The notes: generated from the sequence alone by a model not told the origin. A stretch of 64,000 nt of DNA from Azospirillum sp. OGB3 (GCF_014192915.1 NZ_JACHYN010000004.1:248001-312000), one strand, 5' to 3'; shown: positions 8,625 to 18,900, counted from the stretch's first letter. A program made the numbers and translations.

Positions 8625-10033
8625 GTGTCCCGGCGCAACCCCTCGATGGCGCGCCGGTAGGCGGCCCGGATGGCATCCTCCCGGACATGGCGGCCCTCGC
8701 GCACCACGGTCCGCCCCGCCGCGACCACGTCGCGCACGGCGTGCCCGTCGCTGGCGAAGACATAGGCGTCCAGGAGGCTGTCGTCGGTCCGAGAAAGCAG
8801 TTTCGGGTTGTCGGCGTCAAGCACGACGAGGTCGGCGGGCTGGCCCACCTGAATCCCGCCGCCGGCCACCGGCTGGCCCAGCGCCTGCGCGCCGCCGGCC
8901 ACCGCCGCCCGGTAGAGGCCGCCGCCGATGGATGGGCCGTCTCCGATGCGCAGCACGTTGCGCCGCCGCTGCACCAGCCGCTGGCCGTATTCCAGGACAC
9001 GCAGCTCCTCCGCCGCGGAGACGCTGATGTGGCTGTCCGAACCGACGCCGAACCGCCCGCCCTGCGCCAGGAAGGGGATGGCCGGGAACAGCCCGTCGCC
9101 CAGATTGGCCTCGGTTGTCGGGCAGAGGCCGGCCACCGCGCCGCTCGCCGCCAGCCCGTCCACCTCCGCCGGGGTCAGGTGCGTGGCGTGGACGAGGCAC
9201 CAGCGCGGCCCGACCGGAGCGTTCTCCAGCAGCCATTCCACCGGGCGCTTGCCGCTCCAGGCGACGCAGTCGTCCACCTCCGCCGTCTGCTCGGCGATGT
9301 GGATGTGGATGGGCGCACCGGGGTCGAGCGCGTCGAGTCCGGCCAGCGCGTCGCGCATTTCCTCCGGCGTCACCGCGCGCAGCGAATGCAGGGCGAGGCC
9401 CACGCGGCGGCCCGCCCGCTCCGCGCCCAGCGCCTTTTGCCCCATCGCCTTTTGCATGGCGGAGACGATGGACAGCAGCCCGTCCACGTCGTTGATGAAG
9501 CGCTTCTGCCCATCGGACGGCGGCTTGCCGCCGAAGCCGCTGTGGGCGTAGAGCACCGGCAGATGGGTCAGCCCGATCCCCGCCGTGTCCGCTGCGGCCA
9601 GGATGCGGCGCGACATCTCCGCCCGGTCGGCGTAGGGGCGCCCGTCGGCGTCGTGGTGCAGGTAGTGGAACTCCGCCACCGCCGTGTAGCCCTGCTTCGC
9701 CATCTCCATGTAGAGCAGCGCCGCGACCGCCTCCGCCGCCTCGGGCGTCATACGGCGGACGAAGCCGTACATGGCCTCGCGCCACGTCCAGAAGCTGTCC
9801 TCCGACGGGCCGGCATGCTCGGTCAGACCGGCCATGGCGCGCTGGAAGGCGTGGCTGTGCAGGTTGGGCATGCCAGGGATCACCGGCCCGGCTGCCTGGG
9901 GCAGGCCCTGGGCGGACGCGTCCCGCTCGACCGTCGTCAGCGTGCCCCGCGCGTCGAAGCGCAGCGCCACGTTCGAGGCCCAGCCCTCGGGCAGCAGCGC
10001 CCGCCCGCAGAACAGTCCGCTCATGCCGTCCAT
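8621..10033 (-). CDS. hutF: Formimidoylglutamate deiminase
   Basis: HutF (470 aa) hydrolyses N-formimidoyl-L-glutamate to N-formyl-L-glutamate and ammonia in the five-step histidine degradation route. It is a metal-dependent amidohydrolase: the metal-binding PGMPNLHSHAFQRAM motif, then HIHIAEQ and HATHLTP, and the catalytic GVGSDSHISVS are all present. It ends with the composite-domain sequence GQPADLVVLD. The ATG at 10033 is chosen because GGAGG precedes it by six bases. It begins 11 bases after hutG and overlaps iclR by four bases. The preceding steps (HutH, HutU, HutI) are not in the window. Confidence 0.92.
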   Translation of the reverse strand: MDGMSGLFCGRALLPEGWASNVALRFDARGTLTTVERDASAQGLPQAAGPVIPGMPNLHSHAFQRAMAGLTEHAGPSEDSFWTWREAMYGFVRRMTPEAAEAVAALLYMEMAKQGYTAVAEFHYLHHDADGRPYADRAEMSRRILAAADTAGIGLTHLPVLYAHSGFGGKPPSDGQKRFINDVDGLLSIVSAMQKAMGQKALGAERAGRRVGLALHSLRAVTPEEMRDALAGLDALDPGAPIHIHIAEQTAEVDDCVAWSGKRPVEWLLENAPVGPRWCLVHATHLTPAEVDGLAASGAVAGLCPTTEANLGDGLFPAIPFLAQGGRFGVGSDSHISVSAAEELRVLEYGQRLVQRRRNVLRIGDGPSIGGGLYRAAVAGGAQALGQPVAGGGIQVGQPADLVVLDADNPKLLSRTDDSLLDAYVFASDGHAVRDVVAAGRTVVREGRHVREDAIRAAYRRAIEGLRRDT

Positions 10034-10044
10034 CGCCGCCTCCG

Positions 10045-10857
10045 TCACGCCCGGTCCTCCGCCCAATCGGCCGCCCAGTCGGCCATCGCTCCGATGAAGC
10101 GCCGCAGATGCGGACGAATCCGCGCGGCGCGCGCCTCGTCGAAGGCGAAGGGCGCCTCCTCCTCCATGTAGGTCACCTGGGCCATCTCGAGCTGCACGGC
10201 GTGCCAGCCCTCGGCCGGGCGCCCGAAATGGCGGGTGATGTGGCCGCCCTTGAAGCGCCCGTTGAGGACATGGGTGAAGCCGTCGGCCCCGGCGTCCGCG
10301 CCGACCGCGACCAGCCGGTCGCTCAGCGTGGGGTCGGCGCTGCGCCCGTCGTTGGTGCCGATGTTCAGGTCGGGCAGCCGCCCCTCGAACAGCCGCGGCA
10401 CGACGGAGCGGATGGAGTGGGCGTCGAACAGCACCGCCCGCCCGAACTGGTCGCGCAGCCGGGTCATCTCCGCGGTGATGGCGTCGTGGTAGGGCGCCCA
10501 GTAGCGGGTGACCCGCTCCGCCACCTCCGCCGCGTCCGGCTCTGCGTCCGGCCGGTACAGCGGCGCCCCGTCGAACAGGGTGGTCGGGCACAGGCCCGTG
10601 GTGGCGCCGCTGTAGAGCGGCGTGTCGTTGCTGGGGCGGTTCAGATCGACGACGTAGCGCGAGAAGCGCGCCTGGATCACCCCGACTCCGAGATCCTCCA
10701 GGAAGTCGTAGAGACGCGGCAGGTGCCAGTCCGTGTCGGGCAAGCCCTGCGCCTCCGGCACCAGCCGGCCGATGAATCCGTCCGGCAGCGCCGTGCCGAC
10801 ATGGGGCAGGCTGACCAGCACCGGACGGCGCGCGGCGCGAAACCCGAAGACCTCCAT
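10045..10857 (-). CDS. hutG: N-formylglutamate deformylase
   Basis: HutG (270 aa) splits N-formyl-L-glutamate into formate and glutamate, the last step after HutF. It belongs to the N-formylglutamate amidohydrolase family: LVSLPHVGTALPDG at the N-terminus, VVDLNRPSND, VLFDAHSIRSVVPRLFEG, and NGRFKGGHITRHFG are conserved blocks with the zinc-binding histidines and acidic residues. The start at 10857 has GGGGAGAAGG just upstream. First gene of the hutG-hutF-iclR unit. A 16-bp inverted repeat lies 24 bases in front of its start codon, a position suited to repression. Confidence 0.92.
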   Translation of the reverse strand: MEVFGFRAARRPVLVSLPHVGTALPDGFIGRLVPEAQGLPDTDWHLPRLYDFLEDLGVGVIQARFSRYVVDLNRPSNDTPLYSGATTGLCPTTLFDGAPLYRPDAEPDAAEVAERVTRYWAPYHDAITAEMTRLRDQFGRAVLFDAHSIRSVVPRLFEGRLPDLNIGTNDGRSADPTLSDRLVAVGADAGADGFTHVLNGRFKGGHITRHFGRPAEGWHAVQLEMAQVTYMEEEAPFAFDEARAARIRPHLRRFIGAMADWAADWAEDRA

Positions 10858-10880
10858 ACCTTCTCTCCCCTGCGACATCT

Positions 10881-10896
10881 GTTTTGTCAGCAAAAC
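10881..10896. promoter_or_regulatory. Candidate operator 1 (hutG side)
   Basis: GTTTTGTCAGCAAAAC, a perfect 6-4-6 inverted repeat located 24 bases upstream of hutG. A close copy lies at 11038-11053 near the divergent ABC transporter operon. Size and symmetry fit an IclR-type binding site. The regulator is inferred from the iclR gene in the hut unit. Confidence 0.55.
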
Positions 10897-11037
10897 TTTC
10901 GGCATCCCTGTTGTGGCGCCCATGGCCGCCGCGGCGATCGCGGTACACAACCGCAACACCGGCGTTGCCATAAGGCGTCCGTCATGCTCCAGTATGACAA
11001 ACGGCGTTGACGCGGCTGTTTTCCCTGGGCAACATAT

Positions 11038-11053
11038 GTTTTATAGGCAAAAC
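11038..11053. promoter_or_regulatory. Candidate operator 2 (ABC transporter side)
   Basis: GTTTTATAGGCAAAAC matches the first operator at 12 of 16 positions, including both outer GTTTT/CAAAAC halves. It lies 93 bases before the start of the substrate-binding protein gene. A weaker third relative with only one good half is at 11018-11033. Confidence 0.55.
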
Positions 11054-11145
11054 ACGGCGCTGCCAAGCCGGTCGCTGCGCAAGGGGGCTTTCCCCGGCCT
11101 TCGGACCCGGCGACGCCGGCGCAACGAACAGGGAAATTCCAAGCC

Positions 11146-11943
11146 ATGAAGTCCTTCGGTAAGTTTCTCGCCGCCGCCTCCTTCGCCGCCGCCGCGGTCG
11201 TCACGGTGGTCGGCGCCGGGTCCGCCCCGGCGCGCGCCCAGGACGCGGTGATCGCCTCGATCAAGCAGAACGGCACCTTCCGCGTCGGCGTGGACGCCAC
11301 CTTCGCGCCCTTCGAATTCTCGCAGGACGGCAAGAAGACCGGCTTCGACATCGAGCTGGTCGAGGCCATCGCAAAGGAGCTGGGCGCCACCAAGGGCGTC
11401 GAGTGGGTGGACATCGACTTCAAGGGCCTGATCCCCGGCCTGATGGCCAACCGCTTCGACATGATCGCCTCGGCCATGTACATCACCGAGGAGCGCCGCA
11501 AGGTCGTCGCCTTCTCCGACACCTACTATCCGGGCGGCCTCGTCATCATGGTCAAGGCGAACAACACCGCCGTGAAGGGTCCGGCCGACCTCGAGGGCAA
11601 GACTGCCGCCGTGCAGATCGGCACCAAGTCGGTCGTCCATCTGAAGGAGCATTTCCCGAAGACGAAGATCGTCGAGGTCGAGACCAACGCCGAGATGTTC
11701 GGTCAGGTCGAGACCGGCCGCACCGACGTGGCGGTGACCGGCAAGCCCGCCGCCAAGCTCTACGCCCAGACGCACCCGACCGTGAAGGTGCTGGACGACC
11801 AGCTCACCACCGAGGATTACGGCTTCGCCATGCGCAAGGAGAACACCGAGCTGGTGACCAAGGTGAACGCCGCCATCACCAAGCTGAAGGCCGACGGCAC
11901 CTACCAGAAGCTCATCGACAAGTGGTTCGAAGCCAAGAAGTGA
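11146..11943 (+). CDS. Amino acid ABC transporter substrate-binding protein
   Basis: Periplasmic solute-binding protein of SBP family 3 (265 aa). Signal peptide at residues 1-31, cleavage after ARA. The mature protein begins with the family pattern FRVGVDATFAPFEFSQDGKKTGFDIELVEAIAKELG, and DFKGLIPGLMANRFDMI and MYITEERRKVVAFSDTYY are typical of polar amino acid binding proteins. Ligand specificity is not readable. Divergence from the hut genes and the shared putative operator suggest histidine or a related compound, which is inference. It opens a three-gene transporter operon; the permease follows after 31 bases. Confidence 0.9.
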   Translation: MKSFGKFLAAASFAAAAVVTVVGAGSAPARAQDAVIASIKQNGTFRVGVDATFAPFEFSQDGKKTGFDIELVEAIAKELGATKGVEWVDIDFKGLIPGLMANRFDMIASAMYITEERRKVVAFSDTYYPGGLVIMVKANNTAVKGPADLEGKTAAVQIGTKSVVHLKEHFPKTKIVEVETNAEMFGQVETGRTDVAVTGKPAAKLYAQTHPTVKVLDDQLTTEDYGFAMRKENTELVTKVNAAITKLKADGTYQKLIDKWFEAKK

Positions 11944-11974
11944 TCGATTCTTTTGTGAACGGAGGACCCCTCCC

Positions 11975-12637
11975 GTGACGCTCGACTTCGCCCCCGTCTG
12001 GGGAGGGTTGCCGGAGCTGCTGAAGGGCACCGTGGTCACCATCGAGGTGACCGCGGCAGCCTTCCTGCTCAGCGCCGTGCTTGGCCTGCTCGTCGGCATC
12101 ATCCGGCTCAACCCGGCGCGGCGCGTGCTGTACGGCATCGCGTCGGCCTATGTCGCCTTCATCCGCGGCACGCCGCTGCTGGTGCAGCTCTTCCTGCTGT
12201 TCTTCGGCCTGCCGCAATTCGGCATCCTGCTGCCGGCGTGGCTGTGCGGCGTGATCGGGCTCGGCATCTACAGCGGCTCCTACGTGTCGGAGGTGGTGCG
12301 CGGCGCCATCCAGTCGATCGACCGCGGCCAGATGGAGGCCGCCCGCTCGCTCGGCATGTCCTACCGCGAGGCGATGTGGGAGGTGGTGCTGCCGCAGGCT
12401 TTCCGCCGCATGCTGCCGCCGCTGGGCAACGAGACGATCGCGCTGATCAAGAACTCGGCGCTGGTGTCGCTGCTGACCATCGACGACGTGATGCGCGAGG
12501 GGCAGCGCATCATCTCCACCAGCTTCCGCGCGCTGGAGGTCTACATCGCGGTGGCGCTGATCTATTTCGTGCTGACCAACGCGGCCACCTGGATTCTGCG
12601 CCAGATCGAAAAGCGCATGACCGTGGAAAGAGGGTAA
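11975..12637 (+). CDS. Amino acid ABC transporter permease
   Basis: Inner-membrane permease of the HisM/GlnP type (220 aa, about five membrane helices). The first helix follows [16 protein letters not shown], and the ATPase-contact loop [22 protein letters not shown] is complete. Start GTG at 11975, preceded by GGAGG. Only one permease is present, so the channel is probably a homodimer. The ATPase gene follows after four bases. Confidence 0.92.
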   Translation: MTLDFAPVWGGLPELLKGTVVTIEVTAAAFLLSAVLGLLVGIIRLNPARRVLYGIASAYVAFIRGTPLLVQLFLLFFGLPQFGILLPAWLCGVIGLGIYSGSYVSEVVRGAIQSIDRGQMEAARSLGMSYREAMWEVVLPQAFRRMLPPLGNETIALIKNSALVSLLTIDDVMREGQRIISTSFRALEVYIAVALIYFVLTNAATWILRQIEKRMTVERG

Positions 12638-12641
12638 GCCG

Positions 12642-13451
12642 GTGATCGAGATCCGCAACGTCTACAAGAGCTTCGGCAGCACCGAGGTGCTGAAGGACGT
12701 CAGCCTGACCGTTCAGCCGTCGCGCACCACCGTGGTCATCGGCCCGTCCGGTTCGGGCAAGAGCACGCTGCTGCGCTGCTGCAACTGCCTGGAGACCGCC
12801 GACCGCGGCGAGATCCGCATCAACCACCGCACCATCATCGCCGACGGCAAGCCGCTCCCCGACAAGGAGCTGAACGCGCTGCGCGCCGAGACCGGCATGG
12901 TCTTCCAGTCCTTCAACCTGTTCCCGCACATGACCACGGTGGAGAACGTCATGCGCGCCCCCGTCGTGGTGCGCGGCATGGCCAAGGCCGAGGCGCGGGA
13001 GCTGGCCATGGGGCTGCTGCGCAAGGTGGGGCTGGACGACAAGGCCGACATGTATCCGTCCACCCTGTCGGGCGGGCAGAAGCAGCGCGCGGCCATCGCC
13101 CGCGCGCTCGCCATGAAGCCCAAGGTGATGCTGTTCGACGAGCCGACCTCCGCCCTCGACCCCGAACTGGTCGGCGAGGTGCTCCAGGTCATGAAGACGC
13201 TGGCCGAGGAGGGCATGACCATGATGGTGGTGACCCACGAAATGGGTTTCGCCCGCGAGGTCGCCGACACCGTGGTCGTCATGGCCGACGGGCGCATCGT
13301 CGAGTCTGGCTCGCCTGAGCAGATCTTCACCAACCCGACCCAGGAGCGCACCCGCGGCTTCCTGCGCGCGCTGGTGGACGGCCATCTCGCCGGCGCCCGC
13401 CCGCAGCCGGCGGCCGACGACCCGCTGGACGCCCTGCCCGGCAACCACTGA
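12642..13451 (+). CDS. Amino acid ABC transporter ATP-binding protein
   Basis: ATPase of the polar amino acid uptake family, GlnQ/HisP type (269 aa). Walker A is GPSGSGKST near residue 35, the Q-loop is [12 protein letters not shown], the signature is [15 protein letters not shown], Walker B is [16 protein letters not shown], and the switch histidine is in VVTHEMGFA. The start is a GTG four bases after the permease stop. The C-terminal tail (after LVDGHLAG) is proline-rich and poorly conserved. Third gene of the operon that diverges from hutG. Confidence 0.92.
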   Translation: MIEIRNVYKSFGSTEVLKDVSLTVQPSRTTVVIGPSGSGKSTLLRCCNCLETADRGEIRINHRTIIADGKPLPDKELNALRAETGMVFQSFNLFPHMTTVENVMRAPVVVRGMAKAEARELAMGLLRKVGLDDKADMYPSTLSGGQKQRAAIARALAMKPKVMLFDEPTSALDPELVGEVLQVMKTLAEEGMTMMVVTHEMGFAREVADTVVVMADGRIVESGSPEQIFTNPTQERTRGFLRALVDGHLAGARPQPAADDPLDALPGNH

Positions 13452-13464
13452 CGCCCCGCCCATC

Positions 13465-14658
13465 TTGCCCCACACCCATCGGGCGCCCGCCTCGCCGCTC
13501 ATGGTGCTGGCCGCGCTGATCCTCGGCGTCTGCGTCATCCAGGTCGCCAATGGCATCCTGCAAATCCTGCTGCCGCTCCGCCTCGCCGAGGCGGCGGCCC
13601 CGCCGCTGGTCGTCGGGGCGGTGGCGTCGGCCTATTCGGTCGGCTTCGTGCTGGGCTGCTGGGCGGCCCCCTGGATGATCCGCCGGGTGGGCGGGGTGTG
13701 GTCCTTCGCCGCCTTCGGGCTGCTCGCCGCCGCCGCCACGCTGCTGCTGAACCTGCTGCCCGACGCGCAGGCCTGGGTGGGGCTGCGGCTGCTGATGGGA
13801 GTATCCTATGTCGGGATGCTCACCGTCGCGGAAAGCGGCTTGGCCGCCCTGTCCCCGCCGGGATCGCGGGGGAGCGTCTTCTCCCTCTACATGATCGCCT
13901 GCAAGGTGGCGGTGATCGGCGGCCAGATGCTGCTCGCCAGTCCGGACCTGTCGGCCCTGTGGCTGACTGTGCTGGCGGCGGGCTGCTACGGCCTGTCGCT
14001 GGTACCGGTGGCGGCGGTCCGCCCGCCGGCCAACGCCGCGCCGAAGGGACCGGCACCATCGCCCTGGCAGTATGTGCGGCGGGCGCCGGTGGCCTTCGCC
14101 GGCTGCCTGATGGTGGGGCTGTGCAACACTGCGGTCACCGGCATCGGTCCGGCCTGGCTGGCCGGGCTGGCCCTGCCCGCCGCTGGGATCGCGCTGATCA
14201 TGTCGGGCATCCAGGTCGGCAGCGTTGTGCTGCAATGGCCGATCGGCCGCTTCTCCGACCGGCACGACCGGCGTCTGGTGATCTTCGCGGTGTCCGCCGT
14301 GGCGACGATCGCCGCTTTCCTGATCGCCGCCTTTGCCAACCCGCCGGGCGGGGCGGCGCCGCAGACCGTCCTGCTCGGCCTGTTCACCCTGTGGGGCAGC
14401 GCCGCCCTGTCGCTCTACGCGATCTGCGTGGCCCACGCCAACGACCATGTGACGGTGGAGGAGACGGTGCCTCTGGCGAGCGCGCTGCTGCTCGCCTGGG
14501 CGTTGGGCGCGGCCCTCGGACCATTGCTGGCGACGGCCGCCATGGAGTGGTTCGGGCATGACGCGCTGTTCGTCTATGTCGGGGTGGTATCGGGCCTGCT
14601 GACCCTGTTCGCCGGGCTGCGGCGCCTCATCAGCGGGCCTTTTCGTTCGGAGCCGTAA
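13465..14658 (+). CDS. MFS transporter
   Basis: Major facilitator superfamily protein (397 aa) with about twelve membrane helices. The family loop between helices 2 and 3 is visible as GCWAAPWMIRRVGG, and its counterpart in the second half as GRFSDRHDRRLV. The fold resembles the YcaD-type subgroup; the substrate is unknown. A TTG at 13465 starts 13 bases after the ATPase stop. An in-frame ATG at 13501 just before helix 1 is an equally plausible start and would shorten it by 12 residues. It may be transcribed with the amino acid ABC operon by read-through. Confidence 0.82.
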   Translation: MPHTHRAPASPLMVLAALILGVCVIQVANGILQILLPLRLAEAAAPPLVVGAVASAYSVGFVLGCWAAPWMIRRVGGVWSFAAFGLLAAAATLLLNLLPDAQAWVGLRLLMGVSYVGMLTVAESGLAALSPPGSRGSVFSLYMIACKVAVIGGQMLLASPDLSALWLTVLAAGCYGLSLVPVAAVRPPANAAPKGPAPSPWQYVRRAPVAFAGCLMVGLCNTAVTGIGPAWLAGLALPAAGIALIMSGIQVGSVVLQWPIGRFSDRHDRRLVIFAVSAVATIAAFLIAAFANPPGGAAPQTVLLGLFTLWGSAALSLYAICVAHANDHVTVEETVPLASALLLAWALGAALGPLLATAAMEWFGHDALFVYVGVVSGLLTLFAGLRRLISGPFRSEP

Positions 14659-14722
14659 GGCTTGGCCGCGGGCGGCCGGGCGGGCTACTGTGTCCCGCCC
14701 AGCAGCCCCCTCCACGCGCTCC

Positions 14723-15919
14723 ATGCCCAGCACCACCGACACCCCGACCGACGAGCAGTTCCGGGCGATCCAGGCCATCGACGCCTGGTACGCCGACCCC
14801 GCGGCCCCCCAGATGTTCTGGCTGGCCGGCGAGGCCGGGACCGGCAAGACCAAGACCACCGTCTTCGCGCTGGACCATCTCCAGGACCGCCGCAGCCTGG
14901 AAAATTTCGTGGTCGGCGCGCCCACCGGCAAGGCAGCACAGGTGCTGCGCCGCAAGGGCATCGACCGGGCGGCGACGCTGCATTCGTTGATCTACGCGCC
15001 GCGGCAGGACGACGACACCGGCGAGCTGTTCTTCGCCCGCAAGTCGGAGGGCAAGTTCGCCGAGGCCGACCTGATCGTCTGCGACGAGGGCTCGATGGTC
15101 GGGGACGACGTGGCGGGCGACCTGCTGCGCTCCGGCAAGAAGATCCTGATGATCGCCGACGACTATCAGCTCCCCCCGGTGACCGGCCAGGGCACGCTGA
15201 CCAAGGGCGAGCCGGATTTCCGGCTGGTCGAGCCGCACCGCACGGCGCGGGAGAGCCCGGTGATCCGGCTCGCCCACCTGCTGCGCCGGCAAGAGCTGCC
15301 ACGCCGCTTCGGCACCGCCGGGAACGCCCATGTCCTGCCGCTGAACCGGGTGACCGAGCCGCTGGCCCTGCGGGTGGACACCCAGACCATCTGCGGCACC
15401 CACCGCGTGCGCACCGACTTCACCCGGCGCATCCGCACCCGCCACGGCTTCGACACGGTGATGCCGCAGGCGGGCGAGCGGGTGATCTGCCGCCGCAACG
15501 ACCGCGAGGAGGGTCTGTTCAACGGCATGATCGGCACGCTGACCCGCCCGGCGGCCGAGGGGCGGGGCCGCCAGGACGGGCTGTGGTCGCTCGGTGTCCA
15601 TATGGAGGACGAGGTGAAGCCCCGCAGCAAGCTGATGGTCCATCCCTGGATGTTCCAGGCCCACTACAGCGGCGAGACCAAGGCCCCGCGGGTGGAGCGT
15701 GACGTGCAGCAGTTCGATTGGGCCTGGATGATCACCTGCCATTCTGCCCAGGGGTCGGAGTTTCCTTCGGTCACCGTGCTCGACGACTCCGCCGCCTTCC
15801 GCGAGCACAAGTGGCGCTGGCTCTACACCGCCGTCACCCGCTCGCAGGACGAGCTGTTCCTGCTGCTGCGCAACGCCGATCTGGGCGGGAACTGGCGGAT
15901 GCCGGAACTCGACGCGTGA
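14723..15919 (+). CDS. RecD-like / Dda-like AAA ATP-dependent DNA helicase
   Basis: A compact superfamily 1 helicase (398 aa). Walker A is GEAGTGKTKT, Walker B is LIVCDEGSMVGDD, motif III is ILMIADDYQLPPV, and the C-terminal UvrD-like half has ITCHSAQGSEFPSVTVLD and LYTAVTRSQDELFLLL. It lacks the long N-terminal domains of RecD2 and any nuclease domain, so it resembles the phage T4 Dda or single-subunit RecD-like helicases that travel 5' to 3'. The ATG at 14723 is preferred to a GTG at 14690. The gene stands alone; no recB or recC is nearby. Confidence 0.82.
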   Translation: MPSTTDTPTDEQFRAIQAIDAWYADPAAPQMFWLAGEAGTGKTKTTVFALDHLQDRRSLENFVVGAPTGKAAQVLRRKGIDRAATLHSLIYAPRQDDDTGELFFARKSEGKFAEADLIVCDEGSMVGDDVAGDLLRSGKKILMIADDYQLPPVTGQGTLTKGEPDFRLVEPHRTARESPVIRLAHLLRRQELPRRFGTAGNAHVLPLNRVTEPLALRVDTQTICGTHRVRTDFTRRIRTRHGFDTVMPQAGERVICRRNDREEGLFNGMIGTLTRPAAEGRGRQDGLWSLGVHMEDEVKPRSKLMVHPWMFQAHYSGETKAPRVERDVQQFDWAWMITCHSAQGSEFPSVTVLDDSAAFREHKWRWLYTAVTRSQDELFLLLRNADLGGNWRMPELDA

Positions 15920-15932
15920 TGGTGTAAAATAA

Positions 15933-15955
15933 CCCTCTCCCCGGAGGGGAGAGGG
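15933..15955. terminator. Terminator-like hairpin between converging genes
   Basis: A 10-bp perfect stem (15933-15942 with 15946-15955) has a 3-base GGA loop, between the helicase gene and ttrA, which converge here. The arms resemble the arms of the palindromic elements at 4023 and 7665 (CCCTCTCC core), so it may be a minimal member of the same repeat group. Confidence 0.5.
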
Positions 15956-15983
15956 GATTCTGGAGGCGCTGGAGCCCTCCGGC

Positions 15984-18900
15984 TCACGCCGCGGCCACCC
16001 GCTCAATCTTGGCGGGAAGGCCCTGGCGCACCGCCGTTCCGGCGATGGGATCGACCCAGACCGAGGCGCCCGGACGGGTCGGGTCGTGCAGGCCCAGGTC
16101 GTTGATGTTCACCCCCGCCCCGATCTCCGGCACCACCGGCTGGCTGTGGCCGCCGATGACGTGCGGGCGGGCGCCGAACTCCTTGTGGCCGAAGCCGTGC
16201 TCGACGGCGAGCACGCCGGGCATCACGCCGTGCCGGACGATGGCGGTCGCCAGCTCCGACCCGCCCGGCGTGGCGATGCGGATGCGGTCGCCGGTGGCGA
16301 TGCCCAGCCGCCGCGCGTCCTCCGCGTTGATGCCCACCGGGTTCTCCGGGTGCAGGTGGCGCAGCCGGCCGGCCGCGATGGTGTAGGCGCTGACCAGCAC
16401 CGATTTCGAGCTGATGAGCTGGAAGGGCCAGTCCTCCGCCCTGTGGACCTGCCGCATCGGCGTGCCGTCGGCGAAGGCCGGCGGCGTCCAGGCGGCGGTG
16501 CCGGTCCAGCGCTTGCCGGTGACGCTGCTCTTGGCCGCGCCGACGGCCTCGTTGTAGACCAGCAGCCCGTCCTTGAAGCGGTGGGTGGCCCTGTCGCCCT
16601 CGAACCCCTCCGCCTGGTTCTGGTAGCGCCCGCCGCGCGCCAGGATGAAGGCGACCTTGCGCCACTCCTCCTCCTTCAGCACCGACTGGAGCGCCGGCAG
16701 GACGCGGGCGACGCCGGACAGGGCGATGTCCTCGTCCGTGGCGTCGGGCACCGGCTGCTTGCCCAGCCACGCGATGTTGGCGCCGCCGCGCAGGTACCAG
16801 TCCTCCGGCCGTTCCAGCGGGTGGGTGTTCCCGTCCATGTCGGCGATGGCGTCCGGGCCGAAGCCGGGCAGGCCCAGCCGCTTCGCGAGGGCGATCAGGA
16901 AGGTCTCCATCTGGACGTGCCGGCCGTCCGGCAGCGGTTCGGTGCGCGGAGTCACCACCGGCCAGCGCGCCGTCGAGGTCTTGGTTGGCACCCCTGCCCA
17001 GGGGGACGCCCAGCCCCAGGTCTCGTAGAGCACGGTGTCCGGGATGATGTAGTCGGCGAAGGCCGTGGATTCGTTGATGAAGGGGTCGATGGCGACGATC
17101 AGCGGCAGCGCCTTCGGGTCGCGCAGCTTCGCCTCCACCTGGGCGCGGACGCCGGGGATGCCGTAGACCGGGTTGCTGTTCCACAGGAACAGGGCCTTCA
17201 GCGGGTAGGGGTAGCCGTCCACCACGCCGCTGGTCAGATACTCGGTGGTGAGCTGCGGGGCGTTGGGGTACCAGGGCGCCTTGGCCGGATAGGGTTTGCC
17301 CGCCTCCTTCTTTGCCTTGAACTCGCTGGATTTCTCATAGGGGACAGGGCGGCTGATGGCCGTGCCGGAGGGCTTCACCTGTCCGGGGAAGCTCGCCAGC
17401 TTGTAGCGCGGGCCGTCCTGCTCGTCCGGGAAGCGCCCGCCGCCGAAGATGGTGCCGCCCTTCCAGTTGAGGTTCCCGATCAGCGTGTTCAGCGTGACCA
17501 CGCCGAAGGCGTTGTAGAAGCCGTTGCCGGCCATCATGCCGCCGTGGGTGTTGGCGGCGGCCTTCTTGCCGTGGCTTGTAAACTCGCGCGCCAGACCGGC
17601 GATCACGTCGGCGGGGATGCCGCAGGCGTCGGCGTAGCCGGCGAGGTCGAGCTTCATCGCCTGCTCGCGCAGCAGGGTCAGGCTAGTCTTCGCTGCCACC
17701 TCGCCCGCCGGGGTCGCCACCGTCCCGCCGTGGAACAGCATGGCCGGTCCCGTCAGGGCGTCGTGGGCGACCGGCGTGCCGGCGGGGTCGAGCACGACGA
17801 AGGCGTCCTTGGCGCCGTAGCGCTCCGTCTCGTCCAGCGTCACCCAGCCGAGGTCGGAGGCGCGCAGCATCCGCCCGTCGCGCGGGTGGCCCGCCTGCTG
17901 GATCACAAGATGGGTGGCGTTGCACCAGCCGGCCTCCCCCGCCGCCTCCGCCGCCTTGCCGTTGGGCTGGGACAGGTAGTTGGCGTCGATGCGGCCATTC
18001 TCGAACATCCAGCGCATCATGCCCATGACCAGGGCGCCGTCGGTGCCGGGCCGGATGGGAATCCAGTTGGACCGCTCCGCCGCCGCGCGGTTGTCGGCGT
18101 TGGTCAGCACGGGATCGACGACGACGTAGTTCAGGACGCCGTCCGTCCGCCCCTTGGCGAGCAGCATGGCCTGCCGCTTGAACGGGTTGCCGGCGTTCGA
18201 CGGGGCGGTGCCGATGAACAGCACGAACTCGGCGTTCTGCAGGTCCGGCTTGGCGTGCGGCATCTTCTTGGCGTCGCCGAACACCGCCCCCGACCCGGAC
18301 CGGTAGGCGCCGCCGCAGTAGGAGCCGTGGCCGACGAAGTTGATCGTCCCCAGCGCCTGGTTGAAGAAGCGCCGCACGAAGGGCTCCCGCCCGTCGTTGA
18401 CCGAGGACAGCAGGGCCACCTGATTGACCTTCGGCCCCAGCTCGGGGGCGGCGGGGTCGATGGGCGTCTTCAGGTCGCGCAGGGCGCGCAGGCCGGGCAC
18501 CGGGCCTTCGCCGAACAGGTCGCCGCCCTCCGCGATCTCCTCGACCAGCCGGTCGAAGGCGATGGGTTCCCAGCGGCCGGAGCCGCGCGGGCCGACGCGC
18601 TTCATCGGGGTGGCGACGCGGAAGGGCGAGGTCAGCATCTCCAGCGCCGCGTTGCCCCGGCCGCAGGCGGTCGAGCGGCCCTTCAGCCCCTTCTCGTCCA
18701 GCCGCGACAGCGATTTGAAGCTTTCCTTGATCGGTGTGCCGTAGGGCAGGAAGGGATCGGTGGACAGCGGGCTGTAGGGGTTGCCGGCGACGCGCAGCAC
18801 CGTGTTCTTCTCCACATCCACCCGGACGCGGACGCCGCACAGCGTGGTGCAGCCGAGGCAGGCGACGTTGGCGACGATCTGGCCCGACGTCGGGGTGAGG

